A stretch of 8,326 bases of DNA from Chloroflexota bacterium (GCA_016190545.1 JACPQI010000017.1:1-8326); one strand, 5' to 3'. Positions 1 through 5,917 are shown, numbered from the stretch's first letter. Numbers and translations: made by a program. The notes: generated from the letters alone by a model not told the origin.

Positions 1-1
1 G

Positions 2-520
2 CCGCGCCTGGTGGAGGTCGTCCGCATCGCCCTCGCGCGCTGCGAGCGGCCCCGGCTGTGGCTGGAGGTGGCGTGCGGGCCCGGCACCTACATTCGCTCG
101 CTGGCCCACGACCTGGGCCAGGCCCTGGGCTGCGGCGCACACCTCACGGCCCTGGTAAGGACTCGCAGCGGCCCCTTCACGCTGGCGGAAGCCATCGCTC
201 TGCCGCAGCTTGAGCAGGAGGTGGCCCAGGACACGTGGCGCCGCCTCCTCTATCCTGCGGACCATCCGCTTGTCGATCTTCCCGCCGCCGTCCTCGACGA
301 GGGTTCAGTCCACTCCATGCGCCATGGCCAGCCCATGCCCCTCGTTGCGGGGCCGCGTTCCAGCCCTTCCTGTGCGGGAAGGACTGCTGGCGCCAGCAAG
401 GGGGTCCCATGCCGCGCCTACGGAGTGGAAGGCGCCTTCCTTGGGGTGCTGGCCTGGCAGCCGGACAGCGGCAGGCTTAAGCCGTGGAAGGTGCTGGCGT
501 CAGCCGCCTTGGCTTGCTAG
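2..520 (+). CDS. truB: tRNA pseudouridine(55) synthase TruB, C-terminal part (5' end outside window)
   Basis: TruB converts uridine 55 in the T-loop of tRNA to pseudouridine in the cytoplasm. The frame is open from base 2, so only the last 172 residues are visible and the true start lies upstream. The conserved TruB block is clear: GPGTYIRSLAHDLG, then LGCGAHLTALVRTRSGPF, matching the end of the catalytic domain and its RNA-binding elements. After this comes a PUA-like tail with the usual pattern of a leucine/proline stretch (PLVDLPAAVL), a basic glycine turn (RHGQPMP) and a closing FLGVL...LKPWKVL. The catalytic aspartate would be upstream and cannot be checked. The insert with SSPSCAGRTAG in the tail looks low in conservation. 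No terminator is obvious just after the stop. The family call is secure. Confidence 0.93.
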   Translation, partial: PRLVEVVRIALARCERPRLWLEVACGPGTYIRSLAHDLGQALGCGAHLTALVRTRSGPFTLAEAIALPQLEQEVAQDTWRRLLYPADHPLVDLPAAVLDEGSVHSMRHGQPMPLVAGPRSSPSCAGRTAGASKGVPCRAYGVEGAFLGVLAWQPDSGRLKPWKVLASAALAC

Positions 521-542
521 GCAACCCACCCAACCTAAGCTA

Positions 543-675
543 CGTCGTTGCGAGCCCCGAAGGAATCGGGGCTCGGCAATCTGGTGGGGCGGCGCCAGCG
601 AGAAGGAAGGCGTGGGTGCAGAGCGCTTCATAACCCCTTCAGATTGCTTCGCTCGAAGCCTCGTTCGCAATGACG
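543..675. repeat. Inverted pair of short intergenic repeats
   Basis: The arm at 543-583 begins CGTCGTTGCGA and ends GCAATCTG. The arm at 640-675, read on the other strand, begins CGTCATTGCGA and also ends GCAATCTG. The left arm carries its own inner hairpin, AGCCCCGA against TCGGGGCT at 553-573. The two arms face each other across 56 bases. This resembles the 'attgcgag...gcaatct' intergenic repeats I associate with Dehalococcoidia genomes. It could be a miniature mobile repeat or an RNA structure after truB. Confidence 0.55.
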
Positions 676-776
676 TTGGGGGGCGCCGTTTCCGGCTGCC
701 CTCCTTTGCTTCCAGGGTCCCCCCAAATACACCTCATATTTCCGTCAGATTGGTCTTAGATTGGGCTTGTAGCTAC

Positions 777-806
777 TTGACATGTGGCTCAGATACGATA
801 TATAGT
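777..806 (+). promoter_or_regulatory. Sigma-70-type promoter for the DUF5679 pair, with strong RBS
   Basis: A perfect -35 TTGACA (777-782) is followed after 18 bases by TATAGT (801-806), five of six matches to the -10 consensus. TATATA at 799-804 with a 16-base spacer is an alternative. The leader would be about 40 bases and ends in AAAGGAGGTGA (837-847), an almost complete anti-Shine-Dalgarno match placed 9 bases before the ATG. This predicts strong expression. Confidence 0.7.
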
Positions 807-853
807 CGCCATAGCTGTAGATTCAACACAGATAGGAAAGGAGGTGAGACGAG

Positions 854-994
854 ATGAAAGGGTACTGTTTCAAGTGTCGCAAGTCGGTGGAGATCAAGAA
901 CCCCCGGAACGTCACCCTGAAGAACAAGCGGCCCGCCACCCAGGGCTCATGCCCGAGCTGCGGCACCAAGATCTTCCGCATCGGCAGGGGCTAG
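854..994 (+). CDS. 46-residue zinc-ribbon protein, DUF5679 type, copy 1
   Basis: The product begins MKGYCFKCRKSVEIKNP and carries two CxxC pairs (Cys5/Cys8 and Cys33/Cys36) 24 residues apart, so it should form a single zinc ribbon that binds one metal ion. The central VTLKNKRPATQG and the ending GTKIFRIGRG match the pattern I recall for DUF5679, a tiny family of unknown function. It has about 11 lysine and arginine residues in 46, which would suit nucleic acid or ribosome contact, but this is inference. The start is fixed by the strong ribosome binding site at 837-847. It is followed 65 bases later by a second gene for the same protein, probably on one transcript. Stop codon is TAG. Confidence 0.82.
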   Translation: MKGYCFKCRKSVEIKNPRNVTLKNKRPATQGSCPSCGTKIFRIGRG

Positions 995-1250
995 GCCAGG
1001 TAAGCAGCGTATAGGCGCGCCGCCGAACAGACGGCGTGAAAGAAGAGGAGTGCAATCTCATGAAGGGCTATTGTTTCAAGTGTCGCAAGTCGGTGGAGAT
1101 CAAGAACCCCCGGAACGTCACCCTGAAGAACAAGCGGCCCGCCACCCAGGGCTCATGCCCGAGCTGCGGCACCAAGATCTTCCGCATCGGCAGGGGCTAA
1201 GGCCAGGTAAGCAGCGTATAGGCGCGCCGCCGAACAGACGGCGTGAAAGA
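866..1250 (+). repeat. Tandem direct repeat, about 178 bp, covering the DUF5679 genes and their 3' flanks
   Basis: Bases 866-1043 and 1072-1250 match at every position except one inserted A after the stop codon of the second copy. The unit starts at codon 5 and runs about 50 bases past the stop, through a small hairpin (CGCCG, AACAGA, CGGCG). The sequences before codon 2 and after the unit are unrelated between copies. This fits a recent duplication or ongoing gene conversion limited to this segment. Confidence 0.9.
1060..1200 (+). CDS. 46-residue zinc-ribbon protein, DUF5679 type, copy 2 (identical protein)
   Basis: The protein is identical in all 46 residues to the one encoded just upstream, including Cys5, Cys8, Cys33 and Cys36. 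At DNA level only three silent changes occur, all in codons 2-4 (aaa/aag, ggg/ggc, tac/tat); from codon 5 on the copies match, except for one extra A that turns the TAG stop into TAA. The ribosome binding site (AAGAGGAG, 1043-1050) is unlike that of copy 1 and weaker. No promoter is seen between the genes, so copy 2 is probably co-transcribed from 777-806. Two copies would raise the dose of one protein rather than provide a variant. The function is unknown. Confidence 0.8.
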   Translation: MKGYCFKCRKSVEIKNPRNVTLKNKRPATQGSCPSCGTKIFRIGRG

Positions 1251-1261
1251 GCGTGTCGCCG

Positions 1262-1297
1262 AACATGGGATGCTGCTTGGGCCCCGTGTCATGTTTT
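1262..1297 (+). terminator. Weak hairpin with short T run, possible first terminator
   Basis: AACATG (1262-1267) pairs with CATGTT (1290-1295), directly followed by TT and C. An overlapping alternative pairs ACATGGG with CCCGTGT. The stem is short and the loop long, so it is at best a weak stop signal. Confidence 0.25.
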
Positions 1298-1334
1298 CTA
1301 TCGGCGCGCTGCCTATTGTGTAACGGCCTGATCG

Positions 1335-1377
1335 ACCAAGGAGGCCCTCCCACCGCTAGTTGCACGGCCTCCTTGGT
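1335..1377 (+). terminator. Rho-independent-type terminator after the DUF5679 pair
   Basis: A perfect 12-bp inverted repeat, ACCAAGGAGGCC (1335-1346) and GGCCTCCTTGGT (1366-1377), encloses a 19-base loop and is followed by a pyrimidine-rich TTCCTTCC tract. The T run is interrupted, so strength is uncertain. It separates the DUF5679 transcript from the next promoter. Confidence 0.6.
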
Positions 1378-1422
1378 TTCCTTCCTCCACAGATAGGTAA
1401 GAGCACCCCCTCTCTCCTGGTA

Positions 1423-1451
1423 TTGGCACACGGTGTTGACCTGTAGATAAT
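1423..1451 (+). promoter_or_regulatory. Sigma-70-type promoter of the SnoaL-like gene
   Basis: TTGGCA (1423-1428), 17 bases, then GATAAT (1446-1451): five of six matches in each box with ideal spacing. A TTGACC at 1436-1441 lies inside the spacer but has no -10 box at the right distance. Confidence 0.6.
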
Positions 1452-1502
1452 GGCCTGACCGGCTCCAGAGTGGAGTCGAGAAACGGGGAGGAGGACAGTG
1501 CC

Positions 1503-1787
1503 ATGCCAGAACAAAACAAGGCCGTCTCCAGAAAAGTGTTCGAAGAGGCCGCCAGCAAGAAGAACCTCGCGCTCCTGGACCAGCTTTTCACTCCAAACAT
1601 CGTCTACCACGGGCCGGGGATGGAGATGATGGGCATGTATTTCAACGCCTTCCCCGACCTGCGCATGACGGTTGAGGCCCAGATCGCCGAAGGCGACGTG
1701 GTGGCTACGGCGCGCCTGGCCTGCGCCGGTCAAGCTGTGACTTCGCACGTGGACTACGCTTTGCTCACGCGTAGGGACAGGCGGTAG
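1503..1787 (+). CDS. SnoaL-like ester-cyclase family protein, internally deleted and C-terminally truncated
   Basis: The first half reads as a SnoaL-like (NTF2-fold) protein: an N-terminal helix KAVSRKVFEEAASKKNLALLDQLF, then PNIVYHGPG, then MYFNAFPDLRMTVEAQIAEGDVVATAR. Family members usually run to 130-150 residues; this one has 94. Two losses are visible. The 12-15 residues normally between the GPGMEM-like segment and the FPDLR segment are missing at residues 40-46, at a run of ATG-rich near-repeats. The second half (THxGxF to the final strands) is absent and replaced by about 17 unrelated residues. The last 34 bases overlap the 3' end of the convergent lipoprotein gene. The ATG at 1503 is set by GGGGAGGAGG eight bases upstream. 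The promoter and RBS are intact, but the fold is unlikely to form, so this is probably a decaying gene. Confidence 0.6.
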   Translation: MPEQNKAVSRKVFEEAASKKNLALLDQLFTPNIVYHGPGMEMMGMYFNAFPDLRMTVEAQIAEGDVVATARLACAGQAVTSHVDYALLTRRDRR

Positions 1788-2215
1788 TCTTCGGGCCGGG
1801 TGCTCTTGCCCGCCTCCGGGTACGGCCCCAGGCGGTGCTCGACGGTGTAGCCTTCGAGCTGGGTCTTCGCCTTGGAGGAGCCGCCCGGCTCCGTCAGCAC
1901 GACGGTGACCGCGCCCTGCCTTCCCTCTCGCGTCACCTCCACGCGTACGCGCGCTTCGCCCGCCCACACGCACTGGACATCCCGGGGGCAGCGGCTGTCC
2001 GCTTCGACTGCGACGAACCTGATGACCAGGCCCTCATCGCCGAGCACCAGCGCATGTCCCAGCGGCAACACCGCCCATTGCTCCAATGCGCCGCGCACCA
2101 GCGTGACGGGCAGCGGCGTCGGCGATGGCGTCGCGGTCGGCGGCTGATCTCCCCCGCCGCACGCCGACAGGAGCAGGCCTGCCGCAAGAGAGAGGAAGAC
2201 CGCTGGCTTTCGCAT
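1754..2215 (-). CDS. Small lipoprotein with DSRCP...CVWAGEA motif
   Basis: The 153-residue product starts MRKPAVFLSLAAGLLLSAC, a type II signal peptide with lipobox LSAC and lipid-accepting Cys19. A Thr/Pro linker (PPTATPSPTPLP) follows, then a mainly beta domain. The hallmark is DSRCPRDVQCVWAGEARV (residues 73-90), with Cys76 and Cys82 likely forming a disulfide or metal site. I have seen this motif in uncharacterised bacterial lipoproteins but cannot name the family. The chosen ATG lies 5 bases after the stop of the DUF4349 gene; a GTG at 2233 would overlap that gene and add six residues before the signal peptide. It is the third gene of the sigma-factor operon and probably acts at the outer face of the membrane. 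No terminator is visible after the stop, where it meets the truncated SnoaL-like gene. Confidence 0.8.
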   Translation of the reverse strand: MRKPAVFLSLAAGLLLSACGGGDQPPTATPSPTPLPVTLVRGALEQWAVLPLGHALVLGDEGLVIRFVAVEADSRCPRDVQCVWAGEARVRVEVTREGRQGAVTVVLTEPGGSSKAKTQLEGYTVEHRLGPYPEAGKSTRPEDYRLSLRVSKA

Positions 2216-2220
2216 CGGCC

Positions 2221-3657
2221 TTACCCTCGCCACCCCGCGCGGTATGCGGCCCGCAGCATAAGCCCCACCAGCAGCAACGCGACAAAGCCGCCGCTCCCGC
2301 CTGCCACCGCCGCGACGCGGCCTGGGCTCCAGAAGCCCGCCTTCTGCTCCGGCTCGACGAAGACGGCGCCGATCCTGGCGTCAGGCTCGGGGGTGTCTAC
2401 GACGGCGCCCGGGGTGCCCTCGCGGGTGTCCTTGGCCTGCACGTCGCCCTGACGCTCGACGGCCTGGACAGCCGCAGCGAACTGGGACCGCGGCACGCGG
2501 AAGGAGACGGTCGCCGTCTCCCGGCCGTCGCGCACCGAGTGGGTGACCTCGTCCACGACGCCTGAAGCGCTGGTCACGAAGGTGCGGACGGCGTCCACAC
2601 TTCCGCCCACGTTCCGCGCCTCCACTGTCAGCGAGGCCGCTGGGGCCTGTGTCACCGCCGTATGCAGGGACACCGTAAGGGTGGCAAGCTCCACTCGGCG
2701 CTCCAGAAAGTTGAGTTGCCCCTGAAGCCGCTCGATCTCCGAGCGCACCCGCGACAGCTCTCGCTCGATGCTCAGCACATCGCCCACGGAGGTGCTCTTC
2801 TCCAGCAGGGACAGGAGGCTTTTCTCCTCACGCTGGGAGCTTTCCAGGCGGGCCTTCAGGTCGATGAACTGCTCAGAAACGTCCTGGCTGCCCGCGTTCT
2901 GGTCCTCCACCTTGCCCAGCTCGCCAATGCGCTGAAGGGCGGCGAAGAACTGCGCTTGGGGCACACGCACGACGATAGTGCCCTGCTGCTGGATGCCTCT
3001 CCCAGAGCGCGACATCTGCTGCACGAACCCGCCCAGGCCTTCGGCGATGGCCTGTACGCGCGCCACGGCGTCGTCCACGGCGCGCACCTCCATCGAGACG
3101 GAAGCTGTAGAGATGACCTGTCGCTGCGCTATATCCAGCGCCGAAGCGCCTGCGGGACCCGGCGCGCCCGCCGGCCCCGCGGGCCCCTGCGGCCCGGCTG
3201 GGCCTCTTGCGCCCTCCTCGAAGCCGGTCGCGTAAGGCACCCCGGTAATCGTGAGTGTCGGTGGCGCCTGCGCCCAGGGCGCAGGCGTGGGTGTCGGCGC
3301 GGGTGCGCGTGTCGCCGCGGGCAAAAACCCGCGCCCTTCCGGTGGTAGGAGGGCGGTGTCGCGGCCACCGCTTCCACCGGAGCCGCTGTCCCACGGCGAC
3401 GCGGTGACGAGCCATGCTGCGGAAACAGCTACGAGGAGCGCTACCGCGCCGACGGACACGGGCGCCAGGCCCCATCGCCTGGGCGAGCGCAGCCGCCGCC
3501 ACGCCGCGGCGAGCCGCCCCTCTCCCTGCGCTTCTTGTATCCTCGCCTGGATACGCTCCCACAGGTCGTCGGGGGCGCGCAGGCGCGTCGCTTCCGACTC
3601 GAAATGCGCTTTCAACGTGCGCTCTAGCTCTTCGGGGGGTATCTGGTTGCCTGCCAT
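2221..3657 (-). CDS. DUF4349 membrane protein with anti-sigma-like N-terminus, collagen-like tract and duplicated module
   Basis: The 478-residue protein has these parts. A cytoplasmic N-terminus (1-62) has helix RAPDDLWERIQARI, as seen in some actinobacterial and chloroflexal anti-sigma proteins. A membrane helix (about 64-86) and a Gly/Ser and Pro/Thr linker follow. Eight Gly-X-Y triplets (149-172, GPAGPQGPAGPAG type) come before a DUF4349 core (179-335) that includes a coiled coil around 265-325 with LSIERELSRVRSEIERLQ. A second module (341-410) resembles residues 184-256, and a C-terminal membrane helix (447-468) ends in a short basic tail. DUF4349 proteins usually end soon after the coiled coil with one membrane helix, so the extra module is unusual. 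The gene begins 1 base after the sigma-factor stop, which suggests it restrains that sigma factor. No zinc-finger HxxxCxxC motif is present, so the anti-sigma role is inference from position and topology. Confidence 0.82.
   Translation of the reverse strand: MAGNQIPPEELERTLKAHFESEATRLRAPDDLWERIQARIQEAQGEGRLAAAWRRLRSPRRWGLAPVSVGAVALLVAVSAAWLVTASPWDSGSGGSGGRDTALLPPEGRGFLPAATRAPAPTPTPAPWAQAPPTLTITGVPYATGFEEGARGPAGPQGPAGPAGAPGPAGASALDIAQRQVISTASVSMEVRAVDDAVARVQAIAEGLGGFVQQMSRSGRGIQQQGTIVVRVPQAQFFAALQRIGELGKVEDQNAGSQDVSEQFIDLKARLESSQREEKSLLSLLEKSTSVGDVLSIERELSRVRSEIERLQGQLNFLERRVELATLTVSLHTAVTQAPAASLTVEARNVGGSVDAVRTFVTSASGVVDEVTHSVRDGRETATVSFRVPRSQFAAAVQAVERQGDVQAKDTREGTPGAVVDTPEPDARIGAVFVEPEQKAGFWSPGRVAAVAGGSGGFVALLLVGLMLRAAYRAGWRG
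3142..3213 (-). repeat. Collagen-like Gly-X-Y coding tract
   Basis: Residues 149-172 of the DUF4349 protein form eight consecutive Gly-X-Y triplets rich in proline and alanine. Such tracts can form a triple helix, which would make the outer part of the protein a trimer, or may just act as a stiff spacer. The tract is short for a stable triple helix. Confidence 0.8.
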
Positions 3658-3658
3658 C

Positions 3659-4198
3659 TCACATCTCCCTTCCAGGGTGGCTCCCCATCGCCTGCCGCAA
3701 GTTGCCCAGCGCCCGGTGCAGCCTGGTCCTCACGGTCGTCTCTTCGCACCGCAACACGCTCCCGATCTCCGCCGTGGAGAGATCGGCGAAGTAGTGCAGC
3801 ATCACTGTCTGCCTCTGCTCCTCCGAGAGTGCGGCCAGCGCCCGCTGGACTGTCGCTCGATTGTCCATCTGCTCCGTCGCGTCGACGGGACTGTCCGCTT
3901 CATTGGAGGCCGACTGGACGTCAAAGGTCGTTTCCGGCCTGGAGCGCCGCCTGTGGCTGACGGCCTTGTTTACCAGAATGCGCACCAGCCAGGGCTTGAG
4001 CGGCCGTCCGTCGCGGAAGTCGCGCAGCCCCTTCCACGCCGACAGGAACGCCTCTTGCACCAGGTCTTCCGACAGGGCCCGGTCGCCTGTCATGAGATAG
4101 GCCGTGCCGAACAGGACATCCTTGTGCCGCTCCACCAGGTAGCGGAAGGCGTCGCGGTCACCGCCGCGACAGAGGCGGACAGCCTGGTGTTCGTCCAT
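3659..4198 (-). CDS. ECF-type RNA polymerase sigma factor
   Basis: A 179-residue sigma-70 family protein of the extracytoplasmic-function class, with only regions 2 and 4. Region 2 spans about residues 15-85 and shows DLVQEAFLSAWKGLRDF and the RPLKPWLVRILVNKAV promoter-melting segment. Region 4 (about 122-168) shows LSEEQRQTVMLHYFADLSTAEIG and the helix-turn-helix ending TVRTRLHRALGNLR. The linker 86-115 is acidic and poorly conserved. An in-frame upstream extension to 4399 is rejected: its residues do not resemble sigma factors, the ATG at 4198 has a TAGGGAG ribosome binding site, and the extension would cover the predicted promoter. It is first in a three-gene operon with the DUF4349 protein and a lipoprotein, the usual layout for a sigma factor and its membrane-bound regulator. 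Confidence 0.92.
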   Translation of the reverse strand: MDEHQAVRLCRGGDRDAFRYLVERHKDVLFGTAYLMTGDRALSEDLVQEAFLSAWKGLRDFRDGRPLKPWLVRILVNKAVSHRRRSRPETTFDVQSASNEADSPVDATEQMDNRATVQRALAALSEEQRQTVMLHYFADLSTAEIGSVLRCEETTVRTRLHRALGNLRQAMGSHPGREM

Positions 4199-4245
4199 TG
4201 GGAGCTCCCTATTCAGATGTCTCGAGAGACGCGCGCTCACTGAAT

Positions 4246-4274
4246 AATACGCGGAAGAGGGCCAAAATGTTCCC
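4246..4274 (-). promoter_or_regulatory. ECF-type promoter of the sigma-factor operon
   Basis: On the - strand GGGAAC (4274-4269) is followed after 17 bases by CGTATT (4251-4246). This matches the general ECF pattern of GAAC at -35 and CGT at -10. It predicts a start near 4238 and a leader of about 40 bases, and would let the sigma factor drive its own operon. Confidence 0.5.
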
Positions 4275-4337
4275 GGAACCAGCGGGGGGCCACTCAAAGA
4301 GAAAGAACCTGCTGATAGCTGGGTGGGGATAGCCGCT

Positions 4338-4355
4338 ACGGCGCGCCTGCGCCGT
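4338..4355. other. GC-rich hairpin upstream of the sigma-factor promoter
   Basis: ACGGCGC and GCGCCGT form a 7-bp stem around GCCT. It lies about 65 bases upstream of the predicted -35 box. It could be a leftover terminator or a binding site; nothing decides between these. Confidence 0.35.
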
Positions 4356-4401
4356 TCCTTCAAAGGGCGAGAATCTAGAAGACTTGAAAGCTTAAACATA
4401 G

Positions 4402-4431
4402 GCGGAGGCGGGGCAATTGCCCCGCCTCCGC
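4402..4431 (-). terminator. 30-base perfect palindrome after the surface-protein gene
   Basis: The left half GCGGAGGCGGGGCAA is exactly the reverse complement of the right half, so there is no unpaired loop in DNA. It lies 32 bases past the stop codon of the surface-protein gene and between that gene and the sigma-factor operon. No clear U tract follows on either strand. A related 30-base element at 6069-6098 sits after another gene, which supports a role at transcript ends. Confidence 0.55.
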
Positions 4432-4463
4432 TTAACCGTGTAGAAACCAGCGAACTCTGAGGT

Positions 4464-5840
4464 CTACTTCACAATGCGGACTGAATCGGCGCCCATCACC
4501 GGTGTCCCTGAGAAGGTCTGGCCCTGAAGGATTGCCTTAGTGTCACCCTCACTCAGTTGCAAGCTCTCAGTCTCCACGTGGACGACCAGGTCAAGGAGGC
4601 CGTCGCCGTTCACGTCTTCCTGCTCTGCCTGAGGCGTGCCATTGCCTTTCAATTTCACCGGCGCACCGGCCAAAGTGACCGTGGTCGGGTCAACCGTCGT
4701 CGCATCGAAGCCCGGCTCTGGGCCTGTGGGAGGCCGGCTGAAGATGGCGACGGGAACCGTGCCGCCGTTGCCCAGGTTGATGGAGTTGGGGAAGGAGCCT
4801 GGCTTGATGTCGATTGAGACGATACCATCCTGAGCATCGGGACAGTTCAAGACGTAGAAGCCATGGTCGGGTGCCCCGGACCGGTCGAGCTTGTAGTGGT
4901 GGTCGCTGTTGAGTCGGACGATGTAACTCTTGGTCACGCCGCTGCCGTTGGTGAAGTTGATGGAGATGGGGCTCCCGAAACTTATCGCAGACGTGGTCGG
5001 GGCGATCACCGGCGGGGGGCCAGCTACCGGATCAAAGACGGCGTAGGTTAGGGTGGTGGCCTGGGGCGGGACCCCAGGTGGCGTCGGCACGGCGCTCGTA
5101 TCGTCCACCGAGACCGTGATGTTCACACTCTCGCCAGGCGCGGCGTTGACTGCCCACCGCTGCAACCCGCCCTCCTGGTACTCCAGCGTCGGATGGCCGT
5201 AGCCCAGTTCGACCGTGTTTGCGCCAGGGCCGAGGACGCCCAGACGATAGTGCAACGAATTGGCATTGACCGGGTCCGGGTCGCCGGGGGCCTGCTGGAC
5301 GCTGACGTCCAAGTCGTAGGACACGCCGGCGTTGACGGGTACCGTCAAGAACCCAGAGACGGCGCCAGCCGGCCCAGCCACAGCCGGGTACGTGAGGGTG
5401 AGGCTGCTGGTTCCCGCAGCATGATTCGCCGTCAACGTGACCGTCTTGCCAGGGTCGTTTGTCGTGTTGAAGCTTTGCGCTGTCAAAACCAATGTAGCGC
5501 TGCCCGGCGCTCGCGAGATATACTGCCAATGGTGGACGGCGGCATGGCCGGGGTTAGGCTGTGGGGGAGGCGGTACTGGCGGGGGAGGGACGGGTGGCGG
5601 AGGCGGTGTCCACAAAGGGTCTATCGCGCGAAAGTCGCCAATGAGGCAGGTGCGATAGCCGCGGCCAGGCAAGAGCGGCGCTAGGGGGTTGCTGAAGGCT
5701 GTGGGGCCCATGGCTGCAGTCCCACTCCCCGTCGGCCCGCCGGTCCCGTGCCAAGCCCATAGCAGGCTGCCGGGCAAGAGAGACACAATAGTAACGAGGA
5801 CTGTCGAAACCGCTACAACGACCGTCGTTCGCTTTCCCAT
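4464..5840 (-). CDS. Secreted proline-rich surface protein with C-terminal IDIKPGS / DVNGDG module
   Basis: The 458-residue product has a signal peptide or anchor (MGKRT then a hydrophobic stretch to about residue 30). A proline-only-type linker (79-97, PPPPPVPPPPVPPPPQ) follows. A beta-rich middle (about 112-335) is dense in Thr, Val and Ser and resembles extracellular beta-sandwich domains. The C-terminal module (341-458) begins SIDIKPGSFPNSINLGNGGTV, contains FDATTVDPTTV and an acidic loop DVNGDGLLDLVV (409-420) that looks like a calcium-binding turn, and ends GADSVRIVK. I recognise this module from the ends of many secreted bacterial proteins but know no function for it. No catalytic motif is seen. 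The ATG at 5840 is preferred because GGGAGG lies 6 bases upstream; the adjacent ATG at 5843 would have a spacer of only 3, and a TTG at 5879 would place non-signal residues first. It is probably a monocistronic cell-surface protein. Confidence 0.75.
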   Translation of the reverse strand: MGKRTTVVVAVSTVLVTIVSLLPGSLLWAWHGTGGPTGSGTAAMGPTAFSNPLAPLLPGRGYRTCLIGDFRAIDPLWTPPPPPVPPPPVPPPPQPNPGHAAVHHWQYISRAPGSATLVLTAQSFNTTNDPGKTVTLTANHAAGTSSLTLTYPAVAGPAGAVSGFLTVPVNAGVSYDLDVSVQQAPGDPDPVNANSLHYRLGVLGPGANTVELGYGHPTLEYQEGGLQRWAVNAAPGESVNITVSVDDTSAVPTPPGVPPQATTLTYAVFDPVAGPPPVIAPTTSAISFGSPISINFTNGSGVTKSYIVRLNSDHHYKLDRSGAPDHGFYVLNCPDAQDGIVSIDIKPGSFPNSINLGNGGTVPVAIFSRPPTGPEPGFDATTVDPTTVTLAGAPVKLKGNGTPQAEQEDVNGDGLLDLVVHVETESLQLSEGDTKAILQGQTFSGTPVMGADSVRIVK

Positions 5841-5917
5841 CATGCACCTCCCGATGATTTGGGTTGAACGGACGTGCAAAGGACCGAACAGGGGACAGAA
5901 CCGTCAACGGCGCAGGC

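Larger units (their letters stand above)
521..853. other. Intergenic region between truB and the DUF5679 pair
   Basis: This 333-base gap has no convincing gene. Its first part is GC-rich and holds an inverted pair of short repeats (543-583 and 640-675) and a second inverted repeat, TTGGGGGG at 676-683 against CCCCCCAA at 719-726. The last 130 bases turn AT-rich and contain the promoter and ribosome binding site of the next gene. Open frames here do not resemble proteins. Confidence 0.7.
1201..1502 (+). other. Intergenic region between DUF5679 copy 2 and the SnoaL-like gene
   Basis: This 302-base gap holds the tail of the tandem repeat (to 1250), a weak hairpin (1262-1295), a strong terminator (1335-1377), a promoter (1423-1451) and a GGGGAGGAGG ribosome binding site (1485-1494). 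I see no gene or recognisable RNA in it. Confidence 0.65.

Noticed and set aside
866..1250. The tandem repeat as an insertion sequence or attachment site
   Set aside because: It has no transposase, terminal inverted repeats or target duplication; it is simply a duplicated small gene with its 3' flank.
1356..1973. A 205-codon open frame on the - strand across the SnoaL-like gene
   Set aside because: Composition is Arg/Gly-heavy and it overlaps two better-supported genes and a terminator.
3251..4243. A 330-codon open frame on the + strand
   Set aside because: It is antisense to the sigma factor and DUF4349 genes, rich in Arg/Pro/His from GC-rich codons, and shows no domain pattern.
4199..4399. 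An N-terminal extension of the sigma factor by 67 residues
   Set aside because: No sigma-factor similarity; it would bury the ECF-type promoter, and the ATG at 4198 has its own ribosome binding site.
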